64,000 bases of DNA from Primorskyibacter flagellatus (GCF_900176485.1 NZ_FWYD01000002.1:310001-374000), one strand, 5' to 3'; shown: positions 34,381 through 44,656, numbered from the stretch's first letter. Notes: generated from the letters alone by a model not told the origin. Program-made: numbers and translations.

Positions 34381-35418
34381 TTAACGCCAGTCCAGCACGA
34401 CTTTGCCGCTGGATCCGCCGCGCATCTCGGCAAAGCCGGTTTCAAACTCCGCGGCGGGAAAGCGGTGGGTGATGATGCCGGACACGTCCAGCCCGTTTTC
34501 CAGCATGGCGATCATCTTGTACCATGTCTCGAATATCTCGCGGCCATAGACACCCTTGATCGTCAGCGCCTTGAAGACGATGCGGCTCCAGTCCACGGGC
34601 GTCTTGCCCGGCGGGATGCCCAGCATCGCAATCCGCCCGCCCATCACGAGGCTATCGACCATCTGATCGAAGGCGCGGGCATTGCCCGACATCTCCAGCC
34701 CGACGTCAAAGCCCTGCCGCATTTTCAGACGGGGAATGACCTCTGCCAGATCCTCTTTGGCGACGTTCACCGGCACCACGTCGGTGACTCTTTCCGCCAG
34801 CGCCAGACGGTCCGCGTTCACATCCGTGATGACCACGTGGCGCGCCCCGACATGGCGCGCGACAGCCGCCGCCATGATGCCGATGGGGCCCGCGCCGGTA
34901 ATCAGCACATCCTCGCCCACCAGATCGAAGCTGAGCGCGGTATGCACCGCATTGCCCAACGGATCTAGGATCGCACCGATGTCGTCCGGGATACTGTCCG
35001 GCAGCGGCACCACGTTGAACGCGGGCAGGCGCAAGTACTCGGCAAAGGCACCCTGTTCGTTGACACCGATCCCGCGCGTTTCGGGGTCCAGATGGAATTT
35101 GCCTGCGCGGCTCTGGCGGGAATGCTTGCCGATCAGATGCCCCTCGCCCGAACATCGCTGGCCGATTTTCAGATCCTCGACATCCCGCCCCAGCGCCACG
35201 ATCTCTCCGGCGAATTCATGGCCTGTCACCAAAGGCACCGGCACGGTTTTTTGCGCCCATTCATCCCAGTTCCAGATATGTACATCGGTGCCGCAGATCC
35301 CGGTCTTGTGAACCCGGATCAGCACATCGTCCGGGCCGATCTCGGGGATGGGGCGTTCTTCCAGCCAAAGTCCTTCGCGGGGTTCGGCCTTGACCAGTGC
35401 TTTCATCGTATCAGTCAT
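34381..35418 (-). CDS. tdh: L-threonine 3-dehydrogenase lacking the structural-zinc cysteines
   Basis: 345-residue medium-chain dehydrogenase that oxidises threonine to 2-amino-3-ketobutyrate, the substrate of Kbl. Catalytic-zinc residues are intact: Cys42 in [15 protein letters not shown], and His67 and Glu68 in VTGHEFAGE. The NAD motif is [13 protein letters not shown] near 170. The four structural-zinc cysteines of E. coli Tdh (93, 96, 99, 107) align to Gly97, Ser100, Ser103 and Asp111 here, so the structural zinc site is absent while the loop length is kept. The start overlaps the kbl stop (TGATG), so the two are co-translated. Overall identity to Tdh is otherwise strong across the length. 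Confidence 0.93.
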   Translation of the reverse strand: MTDTMKALVKAEPREGLWLEERPIPEIGPDDVLIRVHKTGICGTDVHIWNWDEWAQKTVPVPLVTGHEFAGEIVALGRDVEDLKIGQRCSGEGHLIGKHSRQSRAGKFHLDPETRGIGVNEQGAFAEYLRLPAFNVVPLPDSIPDDIGAILDPLGNAVHTALSFDLVGEDVLITGAGPIGIMAAAVARHVGARHVVITDVNADRLALAERVTDVVPVNVAKEDLAEVIPRLKMRQGFDVGLEMSGNARAFDQMVDSLVMGGRIAMLGIPPGKTPVDWSRIVFKALTIKGVYGREIFETWYKMIAMLENGLDVSGIITHRFPAAEFETGFAEMRGGSSGKVVLDWR

Positions 35419-36602
35419 CAAATCACCCCTGTGGCTTTGCCCGCGACCTCAAAGGCGGCGAGTGCTTTGTCCAGATCGTCGCGTGTCAGGGCGGCGTTCA
35501 TCTGCGTGCGAATGCGGGCCTTGCCCTTCGGCACCACCGGAAAGAAAAAGCCCGAGACATAGACGCCCTCGTCGAACAGCCGCGAGGCCATATCCTGTGC
35601 CAATTGCGCCTCACCCAGCATCACCGGAATGATCGGATGTTCGCCGGGAAGCAGATCAAACCCCAGACGGGTCAGCCCCGCGCGCCAGTATTTGGCATTC
35701 TCGAACAGTTGCGCACGCAGGGCGTCGCCCTCTTCGACCAGCCGGATCGCCTCGATCCCGGCCGCGACAACCGAGGGCGGCAGCGCGTTCGAAAAAAGGT
35801 AGGGGCGCGCGCGTTGGCGCAGCAGGTCCACCACCGCCTGCGGTCCGGCGATATAGCCGCCGATCGCACCGCCAAGCGCCTTGCCCAGCGTGCCTGTCAG
35901 GATGTCGGCCTTGATGCCGAAATGCGCGGGCGTGCCTGCGCCTTTCGGCCCCATGAACCCGGTCGCGTGGCAGTCATCGACCATCAGCAGAGCGTCATAA
36001 CGGTCGGCCAGCGCACGGATCTCCGGCAGCTTGGCCAGATAACCATCCATGCTGAACACGCCGTCGGTGGCGATCATCACATGACGCGCGCCAGCGTCGC
36101 GGGCCGCTTTCAACTGGGCCTCAAGATCGTCCATGTCGGAATTGGCGAAGCGATAGCGTTTCGCCTTGCACAGCCGAATACCGTCGATGATCGACGCGTG
36201 GTTGAGACTGTCTGAGATGATTGCGTCTTCCGGCCCCAGAAGCGGCTCGAACACTGCGGCGTTCGCGTCGAAACATGCGGCAAACAGGATCGCGTCATCC
36301 GTCCCCAGGAAGGACGCCAGCCGCTCCTCCAGTTGCGTATGCAGATCCTGCGTCCCGCAAATGAATCGCACGGAGGCCATGCCGTAGCCGTGATCGTCCA
36401 TGGCCTGTTTGGCGACGGCAATCAGATCGGGATGATCCGCAAGCCCGAGGTAGTTGTTGGCGCAAAGGTTCAACACTTCGCGCCCGCCAACATCGATACG
36501 CGCGCCTTGCGGTGAGGTGATCAATCGTTCGCGCTTCATCAGGCCGTCAGCCTCAATGCCACGAAGTTCGTCTTGCAGATGGGTCAAAAAAGCCTGGGTC
36601 AT
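35418..36602 (-). CDS. kbl: 2-amino-3-ketobutyrate CoA ligase (glycine C-acetyltransferase)
   Basis: 394-residue PLP enzyme of the alpha-oxoamine synthase family that cleaves 2-amino-3-ketobutyrate with CoA to glycine and acetyl-CoA. Family segments are [17 protein letters not shown] near 45, [13 protein letters not shown] near 110, [15 protein letters not shown] near 135, [12 protein letters not shown] near 208 and the PLP lysine in [18 protein letters not shown] near 240. AAGGAG lies upstream of the ATG. A perfect operator-like palindrome sits 62 bases upstream, and an XRE-cupin regulator gene precedes it on the same strand. Confidence 0.96.
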   Translation of the reverse strand: MTQAFLTHLQDELRGIEADGLMKRERLITSPQGARIDVGGREVLNLCANNYLGLADHPDLIAVAKQAMDDHGYGMASVRFICGTQDLHTQLEERLASFLGTDDAILFAACFDANAAVFEPLLGPEDAIISDSLNHASIIDGIRLCKAKRYRFANSDMDDLEAQLKAARDAGARHVMIATDGVFSMDGYLAKLPEIRALADRYDALLMVDDCHATGFMGPKGAGTPAHFGIKADILTGTLGKALGGAIGGYIAGPQAVVDLLRQRARPYLFSNALPPSVVAAGIEAIRLVEEGDALRAQLFENAKYWRAGLTRLGFDLLPGEHPIIPVMLGEAQLAQDMASRLFDEGVYVSGFFFPVVPKGKARIRTQMNAALTRDDLDKALAAFEVAGKATGVI

Positions 36603-36664
36603 GGGGATGAGTCTCCTTTGTCAGCCAACTCTACCATAGCGGATTAAGTTCCGAAATAGAAGAA

Positions 36665-36680
36665 ATCCGTAATTACGGAT
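36665..36680. promoter_or_regulatory. Palindromic operator upstream of kbl-tdh
   Basis: Perfect 16-bp palindrome ATCCGTAATTACGGAT in the 96-bp gap between the XRE-cupin gene and kbl. Further CGGATTAA half-sites flank it (near 36640-36647 and 36695-36702). It is a likely binding site for the adjacent regulator. Confidence 0.55.
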
Positions 36681-36698
36681 ATTTTCCCTTATGCCGGA

Positions 36699-37265
36699 TT
36701 AACCGCCCATCACGATCAGGAATGCCTGCACCTCGCCGCCTTCGGCCGCGATCTTATGGGGTATGTCGGCTGCATAACGTGCGGTATCTCCCGGCCCAAG
36801 CCGTGCTACCGCGTCCCCTGACCGGACCATGACCGTGCCAGAGACCACTGTCAGTTGCTCGCGGGCACCTCGCGTGTGGGGTTGACTGTCCAGTACACCA
36901 CCTGACCGAAGCAACAGCTCGTATACCTCATGCCGACCAGCCTCTTCTGGGGGCGACAGGATGCGAATCCGGCACCCTTCACCCATATTGTCGATGGTCG
37001 GCACCTGATCGGCGCGCAGCACCTCGACGGTCTGCATCACTTCGGCGGTCTCAAGCAGCCCCGCGAAATCCACCTGAAGCGCCCGCGTCAGGTTCCACAA
37101 GGTTGCAATCGTGGGCGAGGATTCCCCGCGCTCGATCTGGCTGACCATAGAGCGCGAGACACCCGACAGTTTCGACACCGCCTCCAGCGACAGGTCCTGC
37201 GCGCGCCGGGCCTCTTTCAGACGTGCGGGAAGGCGCAACAAAATATCGTCATGTTCATCCGTCAT
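36699..37265 (-). CDS. XRE-family regulator with C-terminal cupin domain
   Basis: 188-residue two-domain transcription factor. Residues about 10-65 are an XRE helix-turn-helix (LKEARRAQDLSLEAVSKLSGVSRSMVSQIERGESSPTIATLWNLTRAL). Residues about 105-185 are a cupin-2 sensor domain with PHTRGAREQLTVVSGTVMVRSGD. This architecture is common in regulators of amino-acid and polyamine catabolism. It lies directly upstream of kbl-tdh in the same orientation with a strong palindrome in between. Control of threonine breakdown is therefore the best guess; ligand unknown. Confidence 0.9.
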   Translation of the reverse strand: MTDEHDDILLRLPARLKEARRAQDLSLEAVSKLSGVSRSMVSQIERGESSPTIATLWNLTRALQVDFAGLLETAEVMQTVEVLRADQVPTIDNMGEGCRIRILSPPEEAGRHEVYELLLRSGGVLDSQPHTRGAREQLTVVSGTVMVRSGDAVARLGPGDTARYAADIPHKIAAEGGEVQAFLIVMGG

Positions 37266-37520
37266 ATAGGACGTGATGCCCTGCTTGGCGACGTTCTGTC
37301 AATCGCTAGACAGGACCTTCCATGTCGCCCAGCCTGTACAGCGCACGTCCGGTGACGTTCTTGATGCCGGCCAGACCCCGAACAATCGCAACAAGGACAG
37401 GACCGCCGATTGATGCGACCGGGAACAAAAAGTGGTGGCGCAGCCCGTGACGTTGCGTCAGGCTACCACATAACGCTGTCTGCGTCATAACTTCAGCAAC
37501 AACTGGTAAAGGAGCCTATC

Positions 37521-38702
37521 ATGTCAGATGATATCGTTATTCTCAGCGGCGCACGCACCGCCGTCGGCACGTTCGGCGGCGCGCTTGCCGGCACATCCCC
37601 CATTGACCTTGGTACAGTTGCCGCGCGCGCTGCTCTGGAACGTGCTGGCGTCGAAGGCGGGCAGATTGGCCATGTCACCTTTGGCCATGTCATCAACACC
37701 GAACCGCGGGACATGTATCTTAGCCGAGTCGCCGCCATGCAGGCCGGCGTGCCGGACACCACGCCCGCCATGAACGTGAACCGGCTTTGCGGGTCCGGCG
37801 CGCAGGCGATCGTTTCGGTCGTGCAATCACTGATGCTGGGCGACGCGGATTTCGGCCTCGCGGGCGGTGCCGAGAACATGTCGCGCAGTCCGTATATCGT
37901 GCCGGATCAGCGCTGGGGTGCCAAGATGGGCGACATCCGCACGCTGGATATGATGCTGGGCGCGTTGAACTGCCCCTTCGGCACCGGACATATGGGCGTG
38001 ACCGCCGAGAATGTCGCCGCAGAACACGACATCACACGCGACGCACAGGACGCCTTTGCGCTGGAAAGCCAGAAGCGCACGGCCGCTGCGATCAGCGAGG
38101 GACGCTTCAAGGACCAGATTGTGCCTGTAGAGGTGCGGGTAAAGCGCGACATGGTGGCCTTTGACACGGATGAACATCCCAAGGCGTCAACCACGGCGGA
38201 AATTCTGGCCGGGCTGCGACCGGCTTTCCAGAAGGACGGGACCGTCACGGCGGGCAACGCTTCGGGTATCAATGACGGTGCGGCGGCGCTGGTTTTGGCG
38301 CGCGCCAGTGCCGCAGAGAAGGCAGGCCTGAAGCCCCGTGCGCGGGTGCTGGGCTATGCCCATGCCGGTGTGCGGCCGGACGTCATGGGCATCGGTCCTG
38401 TTCCGGCCGTCGAGGCGCTTCTGGAACGGACGGGCCTGAAAGCCGACGATTTCGACGTGATCGAATCCAACGAGGCGTTTGCGGCGCAGGCGCTGGCCGT
38501 GAACAAGGGTCTGGGGCTTGATCCGGCGAAGGTGAACCCCAATGGCGGGGCCATCGCCCTTGGCCATCCGGTCGGGGCCACAGGTGCCATTATCACCGTC
38601 AAAGCCCTGTACGAGCTGGAGCGGATCGGCGGAAAGCGCGCCCTGATTACAATGTGCATCGGCGGCGGTCAGGGTATTGCCTTGGCAATCGAACGCATCT
38701 GA
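37521..38702 (+). CDS. Acetyl-CoA acetyltransferase (thiolase II type)
   Basis: 393-residue biosynthetic-type thiolase that condenses two acetyl-CoA to acetoacetyl-CoA or the reverse. Catalytic Cys is in NVNRLCGSGAQAIV near residue 90. The GHPVGATGA His region is near 350 and the second Cys is in ITMCIGGGQGIALAIE near 380. AAAGGAG precedes the ATG. No other polyhydroxybutyrate or butanoate gene is adjacent, so PhaA versus AtoB roles cannot be separated. A perfect hairpin follows the stop. Confidence 0.93.
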   Translation: MSDDIVILSGARTAVGTFGGALAGTSPIDLGTVAARAALERAGVEGGQIGHVTFGHVINTEPRDMYLSRVAAMQAGVPDTTPAMNVNRLCGSGAQAIVSVVQSLMLGDADFGLAGGAENMSRSPYIVPDQRWGAKMGDIRTLDMMLGALNCPFGTGHMGVTAENVAAEHDITRDAQDAFALESQKRTAAAISEGRFKDQIVPVEVRVKRDMVAFDTDEHPKASTTAEILAGLRPAFQKDGTVTAGNASGINDGAAALVLARASAAEKAGLKPRARVLGYAHAGVRPDVMGIGPVPAVEALLERTGLKADDFDVIESNEAFAAQALAVNKGLGLDPAKVNPNGGAIALGHPVGATGAIITVKALYELERIGGKRALITMCIGGGQGIALAIERI

Positions 38703-38708
38703 AGCTTT

Positions 38709-38734
38709 GCGCCCGCCCTTGCTGGCGGGCGCAT
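38709..38734 (+). terminator. Terminator hairpin after thiolase gene
   Basis: TGCGCCCGCC-CTTGCT-GGCGGGCGCA, a perfect 10-bp stem starting six bases after the thiolase stop. It is not followed by a T run. Confidence 0.65.
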
Positions 38735-38811
38735 CAAACACCCTTCGATGTCGCCGTCGACGCAAATTCAGCGTCTTTACCGGCAATTCGAAGCTGGACG
38801 TGGCCAAACCC

Positions 38812-39372
38812 TCAGGTCATGACTTGCCTCTCCCAAAAGCCGGGATAAAGCGCCACGAACCCGTCATCCGCCACCTTCAGCTCTGTCTGAAATTCCGTCT
38901 GTTCGGCTTCGTAACGCACCAACCCGCCACGCTCGCGGGTATAGGCCTGGTTCAGGGGCCGCAACGCGCCCTCGGGCTCGCACAGCCAGGCCGCACGGGC
39001 CTGCATCCGACCCACCTCGCATAACCGGCGCAGCGGCATCAAGTTGGTGGCGGGCGTGAAACCGAGGTCAATGTCCACCGCGCCTTCGACCGCCGGTTGC
39101 GGCACATCGTTCAATGCCCAGTTGTCTCCGTTTCGCAGAAGACGCAAGGCCACGGGCTGATCGCGGAATGTGCCGGTGACATCGGCGCTTTGCGTAAACC
39201 AATCGCCGTCGCAGCGGATCACATAGTCCAGATGCGACCACCCCTGCCCGTCGCCAAAACGCGCATGTCCGATCAGCATCCACCCCGCTCCTGACCGGAC
39301 AAGGCGACAGCGATCTCGCCCCTCCCGGTCCAGCGCGCGCCATTCCGCTGTGGCAACAGTTTCGGCAGTCAT
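38812..39372 (-). CDS. Putative glycolipid-binding family protein (DUF1089 type)
   Basis: 186-residue protein with the look of the putative glycolipid-binding family: EWRALDREGRDRCRLVRSGAGWMLIGHA, LDYVIRCDGDWFTQSADV, then DIDLGFTPATNLMPLRRL. I chose the ATG at 39372 because GGAGGTG lies just upstream; the open frame extends to 39495 without support. Family members are small, soluble and of unproven function. It is a single-gene unit, convergent with the thiolase gene. Confidence 0.75.
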   Translation of the reverse strand: MTAETVATAEWRALDREGRDRCRLVRSGAGWMLIGHARFGDGQGWSHLDYVIRCDGDWFTQSADVTGTFRDQPVALRLLRNGDNWALNDVPQPAVEGAVDIDLGFTPATNLMPLRRLCEVGRMQARAAWLCEPEGALRPLNQAYTRERGGLVRYEAEQTEFQTELKVADDGFVALYPGFWERQVMT

Positions 39373-39580
39373 GGACACCTCCAGAACGGTATGCCGGGAA
39401 TCCGACCCTGACACTCCGCTGAACGCGCGTGTCAGATGCCTGAAATCGTAACCCGGATCGGTTGAATGGTGACACGACATGGCACAGCCAAGCAAGGAGT
39501 CTGCGGACCAGGGTGTTTAAGAAGTTTTTCATATCAATGAAGCATCGTCTGGCGCAGGACCAACCGAGCCGGAACAAGGC

Positions 39581-41776
39581 ATGAGCTTTGCAACCAAACT
39601 GTCAGAGGAACGCCGCGCACGGCTGGCGGCCGAACGCCTGCTGGAACTCAAACAGGCGGAACTGTTTGCCGCCAATCGCAAACTGGGCAAACATGCCCGT
39701 GCCTTGTCGAACGAGATCACGGAAACCCGCGCCGAGGTGCTGACCGTGCGGACGGAAAACCAGCGCGTGAAATCCGACCTGAGCGTTGCCAACCAGAAGA
39801 TCGAAATTGCAGAGCGTCGCCTGTGGCAATCCATCCGGACGATTCAGGACGGCTTTGCTTTTTTCGATGCCGACAACATGATGATCGCCGCCAACCATGC
39901 CTATCTGTCTGTGTTCGACGGGCTGGAGGAGGTGCGCCCCGGCATTTTCTATCCCCGCATTCTGCAACTCATCACCGAGGAGGGGATCGTCAACATCGGC
40001 GATCAGCCGCCCGCCGAGTGGCGCGCCATGATGATCGACCGTTGGGAAACCGACAATCCTGACCCGATCACGCTGAAATTGTGGAACAATCAATATATCA
40101 AACTGGTCGATCAGCGCGGCCAATGCGGTGACGTTGTCAGCATCGCGCGGAATATCACGGAAACCGTTCGCTATGAAAAGAGACTTAAGGAGGCGCAGCG
40201 ACGCGCCGAGGCCGCGAACCGCGCGAAATCCACCTTCCTCGCGAATATGAGCCACGAGATCAGAACCCCGATGAACGGCGTCATCGGCATGGCGGATCTG
40301 CTGTCAGACACCGATCTGAGCGAAGAACAACGTCTTTATGCCGAAACGATCAAGAATTCTGGTGAAGCTTTGCTGGTGATCATCAACGACGTACTCGATT
40401 ATTCCAAGATCGAGGCTGACAAGCTTATCCTGCACCCGGAACCTTTCAATCTGGAACGAAGCCTGCACGAAGTCGCGATGCTGTTTCAGCCGACAGCGCG
40501 CGACAAAGATCTTGAAATGATGATCGACTACGACATGTTTCTACCGGCCTGGTTTGTCGGCGATCCCGGTCGCTTGCGGCAAGTTCTGACGAATCTTATT
40601 GGCAACGCACTGAAATTTACCCAAACCGGGCATGTGCTGATCCGAGTCGTGGGCATGTGCTCTGACCAGAAGAATGCCGCGATCCATGTCACGGTTGAAG
40701 ATACCGGTATCGGCCTGCCCCCCGACAAGGCCGAACATATCTTCGGTGAGTTCAATCAGGTCGAGGATGAGCGCAATCGCCAGTTTGAAGGCACCGGGCT
40801 GGGCTTGGCGATCACCAAACGGCTTATTCACTTGATGGGCGGCAATATCTGGGTGGATTCCGAGGTAGGCTGCGGATCCTGCTTCGGGTTTCGTATCACC
40901 CTACCAATCGCAGAACCTTTAACCAATCAAAACCCGGTTCTGCCGAAGAACCTGCGCCGGGTCATGGTGGTGGACGACCAGCCGGTCAACAGCATGATCA
41001 TGCAAAAACAACTGACCGTTCTGGGCATCGAAACCCTGATCTGCACATCTGCGCAAGCTGCGTTGGAAAAACTGCACACGGCACCAGATGTTGTCATCCT
41101 CGAACAGCAGCTACCCGACACGACCGGACTCGCCCTTGCACAGGAAATGCGTGATCGCGGGCTTTTCGCACCGATCCTGTTGCTTTCAAACATCCCCGGC
41201 GAAACCGTGGCGGACCCCGCGCGTGAATGCGTGCACACCGTATTGCAAAAGCCGTTATCTCGGCGTTCGCTGTTTGACGAGTTGGAAGCATTGGCCAAAG
41301 CAGCGCCACCCAAGGCGCACCCCCGGCCCGCACCCACGCCCATCATGGAAGCCCCGGTCACCTCTCCGGGCAGCGCGCGCCAGATGAAGCTGCTGGTGGC
41401 AGAGGATAACAAGACCAATCAGTTGGTGTTCAAGAAAATGGTGTGCACGCTGGATCTGTCGCTTCGCTTTGCGCAAAACGGGATAGAGGCGGTCGCCGCC
41501 GTGGCAGAGGACCGTCCCGACCTGATTTTCATGGACATCTCGATGCCGAAAATGGACGGGAAGGAAGCCACCGGTCACATCCGTGCGGCCGAACCAGACG
41601 GCCAGCACGTCCCCATCGTCGCGCTGACTGCTCATGCAATGGCCGGCGACCGCGAAGCCATCATTGCTTGCGGGCTGGATGACTATATGACCAAGCCCCT
41701 GCGCAAGGCCGAACTGACGGAGATGATCGAAAGGCATCGTCCCAGCGACACAAGACCCGTCAGCCCATCGCATTAG
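39581..41776 (+). CDS. Cytoplasmic hybrid histidine kinase with two receiver domains
   Basis: 731-residue soluble sensor kinase. Residues about 5-85 form a coiled coil. A PAS-like domain spans about 88-200 ([23 protein letters not shown]). HisKA has the phosphorylated His in [16 protein letters not shown] near 224. The ATPase domain shows [17 protein letters not shown] and GTGLGLAI. Receiver 1 (about 460-580) has the acidic pair VVDDQP and a conserved Lys, but Glu508 (VVILEQQLP) replaces the phosphoacceptor Asp. Receiver 2 (about 605-720) is intact with Asp652 in [11 protein letters not shown]. No membrane segment or partner regulator is adjacent. Its output is unknown. Confidence 0.9.
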   Translation: MSFATKLSEERRARLAAERLLELKQAELFAANRKLGKHARALSNEITETRAEVLTVRTENQRVKSDLSVANQKIEIAERRLWQSIRTIQDGFAFFDADNMMIAANHAYLSVFDGLEEVRPGIFYPRILQLITEEGIVNIGDQPPAEWRAMMIDRWETDNPDPITLKLWNNQYIKLVDQRGQCGDVVSIARNITETVRYEKRLKEAQRRAEAANRAKSTFLANMSHEIRTPMNGVIGMADLLSDTDLSEEQRLYAETIKNSGEALLVIINDVLDYSKIEADKLILHPEPFNLERSLHEVAMLFQPTARDKDLEMMIDYDMFLPAWFVGDPGRLRQVLTNLIGNALKFTQTGHVLIRVVGMCSDQKNAAIHVTVEDTGIGLPPDKAEHIFGEFNQVEDERNRQFEGTGLGLAITKRLIHLMGGNIWVDSEVGCGSCFGFRITLPIAEPLTNQNPVLPKNLRRVMVVDDQPVNSMIMQKQLTVLGIETLICTSAQAALEKLHTAPDVVILEQQLPDTTGLALAQEMRDRGLFAPILLLSNIPGETVADPARECVHTVLQKPLSRRSLFDELEALAKAAPPKAHPRPAPTPIMEAPVTSPGSARQMKLLVAEDNKTNQLVFKKMVCTLDLSLRFAQNGIEAVAAVAEDRPDLIFMDISMPKMDGKEATGHIRAAEPDGQHVPIVALTAHAMAGDREAIIACGLDDYMTKPLRKAELTEMIERHRPSDTRPVSPSH

Positions 41777-41779
41777 CCG

Positions 41780-42562
41780 TCAGGCGGCCTGAGCTGCCTC
41801 GCTGCGGACAAAGACCGGGCGCTCCGGAGTGCTGAGATCCGGACGCAAGGCATAGCCGCCGGTATCGAACTCTGTCAGGCTGGCGGGATCAGTCAGGCGG
41901 TGCTGAATGATGTAGCGGGCCATCGCTCCCCGCGCACGCTTGGCGAAGAAACTGACAATCTTCGGGCCGCCCGGCTTCTCCTCCATGAAGACCGGCGTGA
42001 TCACGCGCAGCTTCAGGGCCTTGGGCGCGACCGCCCCGAAATATTCCTGGCTCGCACAATTCACCAGCACATCCGTGTTCAGTTGCTTTGCCTGCGCATT
42101 CAACGCTTTGGACAGGTCGTCGCGCCAATAGTCATACAGATTGCTCCCGCGGCGCGTCTTCAGCCTGCTGCCCATTTCCAGCCGATATGGCTGGATCGCG
42201 TCGCAAGGCCGCAATACCCCGTAAAGGCCGGACAGAATGCGCAGATGGTCCTGCGCCCAGACCATTTCATCGACGTCCAAGGACGCCGCTTCAAGCCCCA
42301 TATAGGTGTCACCGGCAAAGGCCAGCGCGGCCGGACGCACCGCATCCGCCTGCGGTTCCTCGGAAAAGTCACGAAAGCGGTCACGGTTCAGGCGCGCCAG
42401 ATCGGGACTGAGATCCATCAGTTTTTGCAGGCTGCCAAGCGTTTGATTGCGCATGGTTTTGGCCAGCCTGTTGGCATCGTCCAAAAGGGATGGCGTGGTC
42501 ATGCTGTGCTCGGGCCGCTCTGCCCAATCCAGCCGCTTTGCCGGCGAAATCACTATCAGCAT
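41780..42562 (-). CDS. yaaA: Peroxide stress protein YaaA (DUF328)
   Basis: 260-residue YaaA/UPF0246 protein, the usual length. It begins MLIVISPAKRLDW and contains FAGDTYMGLEA, LRILSGLYGVLRPCDAIQPYRLEMG near 110-135 and VLVNCASQEYFGAV. In E. coli YaaA limits free iron and damage during hydrogen peroxide stress. Here it follows recQ by 30 bases on the same strand, so both may be co-transcribed as stress or repair functions. Its end is three bases from the convergent kinase stop. Confidence 0.94.
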   Translation of the reverse strand: MLIVISPAKRLDWAERPEHSMTTPSLLDDANRLAKTMRNQTLGSLQKLMDLSPDLARLNRDRFRDFSEEPQADAVRPAALAFAGDTYMGLEAASLDVDEMVWAQDHLRILSGLYGVLRPCDAIQPYRLEMGSRLKTRRGSNLYDYWRDDLSKALNAQAKQLNTDVLVNCASQEYFGAVAPKALKLRVITPVFMEEKPGGPKIVSFFAKRARGAMARYIIQHRLTDPASLTEFDTGGYALRPDLSTPERPVFVRSEAAQAA

Positions 42563-42592
42563 ATCAACCCCCTTCGAAATCCGTCCAACGAC

Positions 42593-44656
42593 TTAGCCCG
42601 CTTCGTGGATCGCGTCCAGAAAGGCCGGGCCGAACCGCGCCACCTTTTGCGCGCCCATGCCCTGAATTGCCTCAAGATCGGCTGCCGTGCCGGGGCGCCG
42701 CTCGGCGATGTGCCGCAAAGTGGCCGTGGTGCAACTGAGATATTTCTCGGTTCCGTCCTCGCCGCGCGACAGACGTGCCTGCGCCTCTTGCAACCGGTCG
42801 AACAGCGCCCCTGACGCACGGCCGGCCATCTTGCGCCGCACCGGGTGCATCTCTTCTTCGGCACCGGTGATGACCTCCAGAAACGCAGTCCCGTAGCTTT
42901 CCAGCTTTTTCGCACCAACTCCGCCGATACGCGCCATCTGGTCAAGCGTTCCGGGGCGCGTTTCGGCCATTTCCACCAGCGTCCGGTCGTTGAAGATGAT
43001 ATAGGCCGGCACCCGAGCAGCCTCTGCCAGGGCGCGGCGTTTGGCCTTGAGGGCCGATAGAAGCGGCGCGTCCTCTTCGCTGACCATCGCCTTGACCGCA
43101 GGTCTGCGACTGGCCGACGCCGCGCGAATACTGTCGCGCCGAAGGTCGATCTGCGCCTCGCCGCGCAACAGAGGCAAGGCCGCATCCGTCATGCGCAGCG
43201 CGCCGTGGCGTTCAGGATCGGGGCGCAGCAGATCGTGTCCCATCATCTGCCGGAACAGCGCCTGCCAGCCGCGCTTGTCAAATTCGCGTCCTACCCCGAA
43301 AGTGGGCAAACGATCATGCCCCTTGTCGCGAACCTTGTCGGTCAGATTCCCGGTGAGAATATCAATCAGGTGACCCGCGCCGAAATATTCGCCGGTCCGC
43401 AATGCAGCCGACAGCGCCTTTCGCACGGCCTCTGTTCCATCGAACACTTCGGCAGGCTGGTCGCAAAGATCGCAATTCCCGCAGTTTACGTCGGTTTCGC
43501 CAAAATAGCCCAGCAGCGTCTTGCGGCGACAGTGCAGCGCCTCGGCCAGACCCAGCAGCGCGTTCAGCCGCCCGTGATCGGCGGCGCGGCGTTCCGGCGG
43601 GGCCAGCCCTTCGTCAATCTGGCTGCGGCGCAGGCGTATATCCTCGGGGCCGAACAGGGTCATCGTTTCGGCGGGGCCGCCATCACGCCCGGCGCGTCCG
43701 ATTTCCTGATAATAGGCCTCGATGCTTTTGGGCAGATCGGCATGGGCGACCCAGCGGATGTCGGGCTTGTCCACGCCCATTCCGAAGGCAACAGTCGCCA
43801 CAACGATCAACCCATCCTCTCGGGCAAAGCGCGACTCGACCGCGCGGCGATCCTCGGCATCCATTCCGCCATGGTAGAAACACGCGTTGTGCCCGGCCTG
43901 ACGCAGTGCCCCTGACAGGCCTTCAGTCTTTGCGCGCGTGCCGCAATAGACGATGCCCGACTGTCCCTTGCGCGCATCGGCAAAGTCGAGGATCTGCCGC
44001 CGGGGGCCGTCCTTACCAGCAAAGGCCAGATGAATGTTCGGCCGGTCAAACCCGCGCAGAAAACGCTGTGGCTCCACCCCGGCAAACAGGCGCGTGACAA
44101 TTTCATCCTGCGTTTCAGCGTCGGCGGTCGCGGTAAAGGCGGCAACCGGCACGTCCAACAGTTCACGCAACTCGCCGATGCGCAGGTAGTCGGGGCGGAA
44201 ATCATGGCCCCACTGGCTGACGCAATGCGCCTCATCCACCGCGATCATCGACACGCCAATACGGCGCAGCATCGAAATGGTTCCACCTGCCGCCAGCCGT
44301 TCGGGCGCGAGGTAAAGCAGCTTCAGCGCGCCGGATTCAAGCTCTTGCCAGACGGTTTCCGTCTCTTCCTGTGTGTTGCCAGAGGTCAACGCACCGGCAG
44401 CAACGCCCGACTCGCGCAACCCACGCACCTGATCCCGCATCAGCGCAATCAACGGCGAGATCACCACCGTCACGCCATCGCGCATCAGGGCGGGCAGTTG
44501 GAAACACAGAGACTTGCCGCCGCCGGTCGGCATGATCGCCAACACATTGCGGCCATCCGCAACGGCACGCACGATCTCTTCCTGGCCCGGGCGGAAGGCA
44601 CCAAAACCGAATACATCGCTTAACAGCACGTCGGCGCTGGCGGAGTCGCGGGGCAT
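42593..44656 (-). CDS. recQ: ATP-dependent DNA helicase RecQ
   Basis: 687-residue superfamily-2 helicase that unwinds DNA 3'-5' in recombination repair. Helicase core: FGFGAFRPGQEEIVRA, Walker A MPTGGGKSLCFQLPAL, DEAH box AVDEAHCVSQWGHDFRPDY, and GRAGRDGGPAETMTLFGPED. The zinc-binding domain follows (CRRKTLLGYFGE...CGNCDLC near 395-420), then the RQC winged helix. The tail carries two HRDC domains (about 530-600 and 610-685, each with an IGGVGAKK or IQGMGAQK turn) where E. coli RecQ has one. It is followed by yaaA. Confidence 0.96.
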   Translation of the reverse strand: MPRDSASADVLLSDVFGFGAFRPGQEEIVRAVADGRNVLAIMPTGGGKSLCFQLPALMRDGVTVVISPLIALMRDQVRGLRESGVAAGALTSGNTQEETETVWQELESGALKLLYLAPERLAAGGTISMLRRIGVSMIAVDEAHCVSQWGHDFRPDYLRIGELRELLDVPVAAFTATADAETQDEIVTRLFAGVEPQRFLRGFDRPNIHLAFAGKDGPRRQILDFADARKGQSGIVYCGTRAKTEGLSGALRQAGHNACFYHGGMDAEDRRAVESRFAREDGLIVVATVAFGMGVDKPDIRWVAHADLPKSIEAYYQEIGRAGRDGGPAETMTLFGPEDIRLRRSQIDEGLAPPERRAADHGRLNALLGLAEALHCRRKTLLGYFGETDVNCGNCDLCDQPAEVFDGTEAVRKALSAALRTGEYFGAGHLIDILTGNLTDKVRDKGHDRLPTFGVGREFDKRGWQALFRQMMGHDLLRPDPERHGALRMTDAALPLLRGEAQIDLRRDSIRAASASRRPAVKAMVSEEDAPLLSALKAKRRALAEAARVPAYIIFNDRTLVEMAETRPGTLDQMARIGGVGAKKLESYGTAFLEVITGAEEEMHPVRRKMAGRASGALFDRLQEAQARLSRGEDGTEKYLSCTTATLRHIAERRPGTAADLEAIQGMGAQKVARFGPAFLDAIHEAG

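Noticed and set aside
37306-37488. 60-codon reverse-strand frame upstream of the XRE-cupin gene
   Set aside because: It has a short hydrophobic stretch, but no ribosome site or recognisable family. Could be a small protein, but nothing supports it beyond openness.
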